NCBI GenBank assembly: GCA_002409405.1
Contig: DHNG01000019.1
Coordinates: forward strand, 1-9,232
Length of the DNA: 9,232 nucleotides
DNA from: Flavobacteriales bacterium UBA5422
GTDB taxonomy: Bacteria; Bacteroidota; Bacteroidia; Flavobacteriales_D; Crocinitomicaceae
Direction of reading: 5' to 3'
Shown here: positions 6,188 through 9,232 of the stretch, in pieces
Numbering within the stretch: the stretch's first letter is position 1
Layout of the letters: every line of letters starts with the position of its first letter
Position numbers and translations under genes: made by a program
Notes under the pieces: generated by a model
Told to the model about the DNA's origin: nothing
What the model saw: the letters and a program-made list of their open reading frames with translations, nothing else
Database searches by the model: none

Positions 6188-8089
6188 ATGCGTAAACATT
6201 TTCTGTTGATACTCATGCTTGTTGTTTCAGGCATCTCATTTTCTCAGGTCTCTAAATTGGTGAAGGGAACACTGATTGACGAAAAGAGTGAAAAGGCGGT
6301 AGAGGATGTTACTGTTGTGTTGAAAAATACCGAAACAAAAGATTCTTTTGCTACTACGACAAATGAAAACGGTTTTTTCCAGTTTAAAAATATTCCATTT
6401 GGAAACTATGAGTTCAGAATAACGGATAAGCTGTACAAAAAGGATAGCACATTTACCTTTGATATTAACCAGGATCATGCGGATAACTTTACGTTCGGAC
6501 AACCGATCACTGCCAATCTGAAAGTATCGTGGTTGTTTAATTGGGGGGACCGGACAATGACGGATGCGACCGGAAAGGTCTACGTTCAGGAACATTACTG
6601 GTCACACTTTGTGGGAAAAATTGTATTGGCAATCTATGGGTTGTTTCTGTTGCTTATTTTCTTTTACAGTGTTTTACAGTTTAACCTGGCAATTACATAT
6701 GCTAAAAATAAAAAGATAGGCAAGAAGCAAGACCCTGTGTTTGATCCTGCGACAACGCCAAAGGTGACTGTTCAATTGCCGATGTTTAATGAAATGTACG
6801 TGGCAGAACGCATCATAGAATCGTGTGCTGCGTTTGATTACCCGAGTGATAAATTACAGATTCAGGTACTCGATGACTCAACGGATGAAACGAAGGATTT
6901 GATTGCTAAAAAGGTTGCTGAAGTTGCTGCAAGAGGAATTAACATCCAACACATTCACCGTGTTGATAGAACAGGATACAAGGCAGGAGCACTGGATGCT
7001 GCGATGGACAGAGTAGAAGGAGATTTTATTGCCATTTTTGATGCGGATTTTATTCCTGAACCTGATTTCCTGCAAAAGACAATGCCTTATTTCCAGGACG
7101 AACACATTGGTGTAGTTCAGACACGTTGGGGGCATTTGAACAAAGATTATTCATTGCTGACGGAACTGCAGGCATTCGGATTGAACGGACACTTTGCAAT
7201 TGAGCAGGGAGGACGAAATTCAGCGGGACATTTTATTAACTTCAACGGTACCGGAGGTATTTGGAGAAAAACGTGTATTGCAGACGCCGGAGGGTGGGAG
7301 CATGATACGCTTACAGAAGATTTGGATTTGAGTTATCGCGCCCAGATGAAAGGATGGAAATTCCAATACCTGGAAGACGTTGTATCACCTGCGGAATTAC
7401 CAATCACGATGTCGGCATTAAAAAGCCAGCAACACCGTTGGATGAAAGGTGGAGTAGAGTGTTTTAAGAAAATGTGGAAGCGCTTGTTGACAACAAAAGG
7501 AGTGAAGACAGCCGATCGGATTCATGGTATTTCACATTTATTTAATTCCTCTGTTTTCTTATTCATTTTAATGGTTGCCTTATTGAGTCTGGTTGTATTG
7601 CATGTAAAAGACAGCTTCTCAGATCTGAACTACATTCTGAGATTCATGAGTGTTTTTGTTATCAGTACAATTTTCCTGATGGTCTATTATTGGTTCTCTT
7701 TCAGAGACCGGAAAGAAAACGGAAAAAAATCCTTTTTTCACTTCATTGGCCGTTTCTTCACGTTCCTGATTATGTCGATGGGAATGTCAATTAACAATAC
7801 GGTTGCTGTGATTGAAGGGTATCTGGGAATCAAGAGTTCATTTGTCCGGACACCAAAATTCAACGTTTCCCGCAAATCGGAATTCAAGCAAAATAAATAC
7901 GACAAAAAGAAACTGAACCTTGTCAATATTCTGGAAGGAATCTTTGCGGTTGTGTTCTTGTTTACGGCAATCAACCGCGCTATCTATGGAGATTTAGGAA
8001 TGGTTCCTTTTCACCTGATGCTAGGAATCGGATTCGGAATGGTGTTCTATTATTCTGTTAAAGAAGTTCGGGAAGCAAACCGAGCGTAA
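6188..8089 (+). CDS. Cellulose-synthase-like family 2 glycosyltransferase with exported N-terminal CarboxypepD_reg-like domain
   Basis: A 633-residue membrane protein. Residues 1-20 (MRKHFLLILMLVVSGISFSQ) look like a cleavable signal peptide. Residues 23-100 resemble a carboxypeptidase regulatory-like beta-sandwich (VKGTLIDEKSEKAVEDVTV, then TTTNENGFFQFKNIPFGNYEF). A first membrane helix lies at about 141-171. The GT-A domain (191-435) has every processive GT2 landmark: LPMFNE (197-202), DDS (229-231), DAD (285-287), TED (376-378) and QQHRW (414-418), the Q-x-x-R-W motif of cellulose, hyaluronan and glucomannan synthases. Further helices lie at about 449-471, 485-503, 520-545, 578-597 and 603-622. 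It should polymerise a beta-linked polysaccharide from a nucleotide sugar at the inner membrane and move it outward; sugar and polymer cannot be told. It has no adjacent PilZ, BcsB-like or export partner genes here. No Shine-Dalgarno is visible. Confidence 0.92.
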   Translation: MRKHFLLILMLVVSGISFSQVSKLVKGTLIDEKSEKAVEDVTVVLKNTETKDSFATTTNENGFFQFKNIPFGNYEFRITDKLYKKDSTFTFDINQDHADNFTFGQPITANLKVSWLFNWGDRTMTDATGKVYVQEHYWSHFVGKIVLAIYGLFLLLIFFYSVLQFNLAITYAKNKKIGKKQDPVFDPATTPKVTVQLPMFNEMYVAERIIESCAAFDYPSDKLQIQVLDDSTDETKDLIAKKVAEVAARGINIQHIHRVDRTGYKAGALDAAMDRVEGDFIAIFDADFIPEPDFLQKTMPYFQDEHIGVVQTRWGHLNKDYSLLTELQAFGLNGHFAIEQGGRNSAGHFINFNGTGGIWRKTCIADAGGWEHDTLTEDLDLSYRAQMKGWKFQYLEDVVSPAELPITMSALKSQQHRWMKGGVECFKKMWKRLLTTKGVKTADRIHGISHLFNSSVFLFILMVALLSLVVLHVKDSFSDLNYILRFMSVFVISTIFLMVYYWFSFRDRKENGKKSFFHFIGRFFTFLIMSMGMSINNTVAVIEGYLGIKSSFVRTPKFNVSRKSEFKQNKYDKKKLNLVNILEGIFAVVFLFTAINRAIYGDLGMVPFHLMLGIGFGMVFYYSVKEVREANRA

Positions 8090-8098
8090 TTATAATAC

Positions 8099-8147
8099 TG
8101 AATACTGAATTTTGAATGTGACTTTATTATTCAAAATTCAGTATTCA
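8099..8147. terminator. Long perfect hairpin between convergent genes, likely bidirectional terminator
   Basis: A 19-base arm TGAATACTGAATTTTGAAT (8099-8117) is repeated perfectly inverted at 8129-8147 around an 11-base loop. It fills most of the 66-base spacer between the plus-strand glycosyltransferase and the minus-strand helicase. The stem is AT-rich with no terminal T-run, so it is not a textbook intrinsic terminator; it may stop or protect both convergent transcripts. Each arm holds near-repeats of GAATACTGAATTTTGAAT, a low-complexity style that may recur elsewhere in the genome. Confidence 0.7.
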
Positions 8148-8155
8148 AAATTCCT

Positions 8156-9232
8156 TTACCATTTATCTTCCGTACCGTCTTCCTGGTTTGCCTGATCAAT
8201 CAGTTTTTGCCAGTTGTATGTCGGATCGTCAGAATCGGTGAGAATTTCTTTGTAATCATCCGGATGAATATCATAGTGCATAATTTCTTCACCTGTATAT
8301 TCTTCTATTTCTGTTAAAAGCGCTTTTTCTGACGGAGCGCAAAAACTCAATGCCTGACCGTTCTTCTCCCCACGACCTGTTCGTCCGCAACGGTGGACAT
8401 AATTTTCAGGATCCTCCGGCAAGTCATAATTGATCACGTAATCAACATTCGGGATATCAATTCCCCGCGCAGAAACGTCTGTTGTAATCAGAATCAGGTT
8501 TTCTCCTGATCGGAATCGTTCCAGTATAGCAAAGCGTTGCTTTTGTTCAATTCCCCCGTGAATTTCTTCTGAATCTATCTCTACCCGCTTCATGGCTGCA
8601 ACAACCCTTCCTGCACGAACTTTCGTCCGCACAAATACCAGAATCCGCTTATCAGGGTATTCCTTCAATATGTTTTCCAGAAAGAATCGTTTATCATCCA
8701 TTTCAATAAATGCAACTGCGTGCTCTACTGATTTTGCAACCGGATTTTTAGGGGAAATCTGAATGCGGATGGCATTCTTGACGACGTCGTACGCAAGGGA
8801 CTTGATCTTCTTGTCAATGGTTGCGGAAAAGAATAACGTCTGACGTTTCTTCGGAATCTTTTTGAGGATATCCTGAATGTCTTTATTGAATCCCATGGCC
8901 AACATTAAGTCAGCTTCATCGAGGATGAGGAACTCCACATTGGAAACATCTAAATGTCCTTGTGCAATCAAGTCAAACATTCTTCCGGGGGTAGAAACAA
9001 GTACATCCACTCCTTTTTTCAGCATATTGATCTGATGATCTTGTTCAACCCCACCATAGAGGCCAAGGACTTTTACCGTTGTTTTTTTTCCGATTTCAAC
9101 AAATACATCTGCAATTTGTTGCGACAATTCGCGGGTTGGAACAAGCACGAGACAGCGCACACTGCTGGTAGAATACTTCGATTTTTTTGAAAGAAAATGC
9201 AATTCCGGTATTGCATTTTCTTTCAAAAAAAT
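8156..9232 (-). CDS. DEAD-box RNA helicase (5' partial, N terminus lost or garbled at window end)
   Basis: The frame is open from the right edge to TAA at 8156-8158. Seen in order: motif Ia PTRELSQQ, GG of the next motif (LYGGV), Ib STPGR, motif II DEAD (8909-8920), motif III SAT, motif IV ILVFVRT, motif V TTDVSARGID and motif VI HRCGRTGR (usually HRIGRTGR). Both RecA-like domains are thus intact from motif Ia on. The protein ends in a short acidic tail (about 40 residues, ...QEDGTEDKW), resembling RhlE-like helicases that unwind structured RNA or act in ribosome assembly and cold adaptation; the subfamily is not certain. The Q motif and motif I (AxxGSGKT) are missing. Upstream of IPELHFL, where GKTAAF-like sequence is expected, the frame reads IFLKENA, which falls exactly in the right arm of the terminal palindrome. 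Only about 8156-9207 is probably true coding sequence. TTG at 9226 should not be taken as a start. Confidence 0.9.
   Translation of the reverse strand: MFLKENAIPELHFLSKKSKYSTSSVRCLVLVPTRELSQQIADVFVEIGKKTTVKVLGLYGGVEQDHQINMLKKGVDVLVSTPGRMFDLIAQGHLDVSNVEFLILDEADLMLAMGFNKDIQDILKKIPKKRQTLFFSATIDKKIKSLAYDVVKNAIRIQISPKNPVAKSVEHAVAFIEMDDKRFFLENILKEYPDKRILVFVRTKVRAGRVVAAMKRVEIDSEEIHGGIEQKQRFAILERFRSGENLILITTDVSARGIDIPNVDYVINYDLPEDPENYVHRCGRTGRGEKNGQALSFCAPSEKALLTEIEEYTGEEIMHYDIHPDDYKEILTDSDDPTYNWQKLIDQANQEDGTEDKW
9181..9232. repeat. Terminal 52-base near-perfect palindrome (probable fold-back at contig end)
   Basis: The 23 bases at 9181-9203 are repeated perfectly inverted at 9210-9232, the last base of the window. 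The 6-base centre TCCGGT adds two more pairs (CCGG), leaving one T-T mismatch in 52 bases. It lies within the helicase gene, whose normal sequence breaks off at the centre. This is what a fold-back chimera or assembly error at a contig end looks like. Confidence 0.85.

Noticed and set aside
8099..8147. Hairpin as a miniature transposable element
   Set aside because: No clear target-site duplication flanks it and it has no interior beyond an 11-base loop; placement between convergent stops fits a terminator better.
9204..9232. Terminal palindrome as a transcription terminator or recombination site
   Set aside because: It lies within the helicase coding frame, ahead of essential motifs, and its symmetry ends exactly at the window edge, which favours an artefact.

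Overview
The window reads as a chromosomal fragment of a Bacteroidota bacterium, most likely order Flavobacteriales (genus not determinable from sequence alone). The evidence is a secreted subtilase ending in a type IX secretion (T9SS) sorting domain and carrying a GEVED domain, an exact Bacteroidota-type -7 box (TAnnTTTG) upstream of one gene, mostly no Shine-Dalgarno sequences, AT-rich spacers and a Bacteroidota-style feoA-feoB-small Cys-rich gene cluster.

Layout. (1) 1-573 (+): C-terminal part of an EnvC-like murein hydrolase activator, cut by the left edge. (2) 663-3002 (+): ferrous iron uptake operon of feoA, feoB and a 40-residue FeoB-associated Cys-rich membrane protein starting one base after the feoB stop. 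(3) 3003-3210: convergent spacer with a small hairpin and a strong bidirectional terminator. (4) 3211-6054 (-): a 947-residue secreted S8 subtilase with prodomain, peptidase domain, fibronectin III, PA, GEVED and T9SS tail domains. (5) 6055-6187: divergent promoter region. (6) 6188-8089 (+): membrane-bound processive family 2 glycosyltransferase (cellulose-synthase-like) with an extra exported carboxypeptidase-regulatory-like domain at its N terminus. (7) 8090-8155: convergent spacer filled by a 49-nt perfect hairpin. (8) 8156 to about 9207 (-): DEAD-box RNA helicase cut before motif I; the last 52 bases form a near-perfect palindrome reaching the final base, which looks like a fold-back at a contig end.

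The feo genes form one functional unit (Fe2+ import across the inner membrane). The other genes are apparently separate transcription units with unrelated roles: cell division/peptidoglycan remodelling, extracellular proteolysis, envelope or exported polysaccharide synthesis, and RNA remodelling. I see no mobile element, CRISPR array, tRNA or rRNA. I do not see a wholly new multi-gene system. The least ordinary items are the subtilase (Glu in place of the catalytic Asp, and a PA domain apparently inserted inside the GEVED domain), the exported-domain/glycosyltransferase fusion, and the terminal palindrome.
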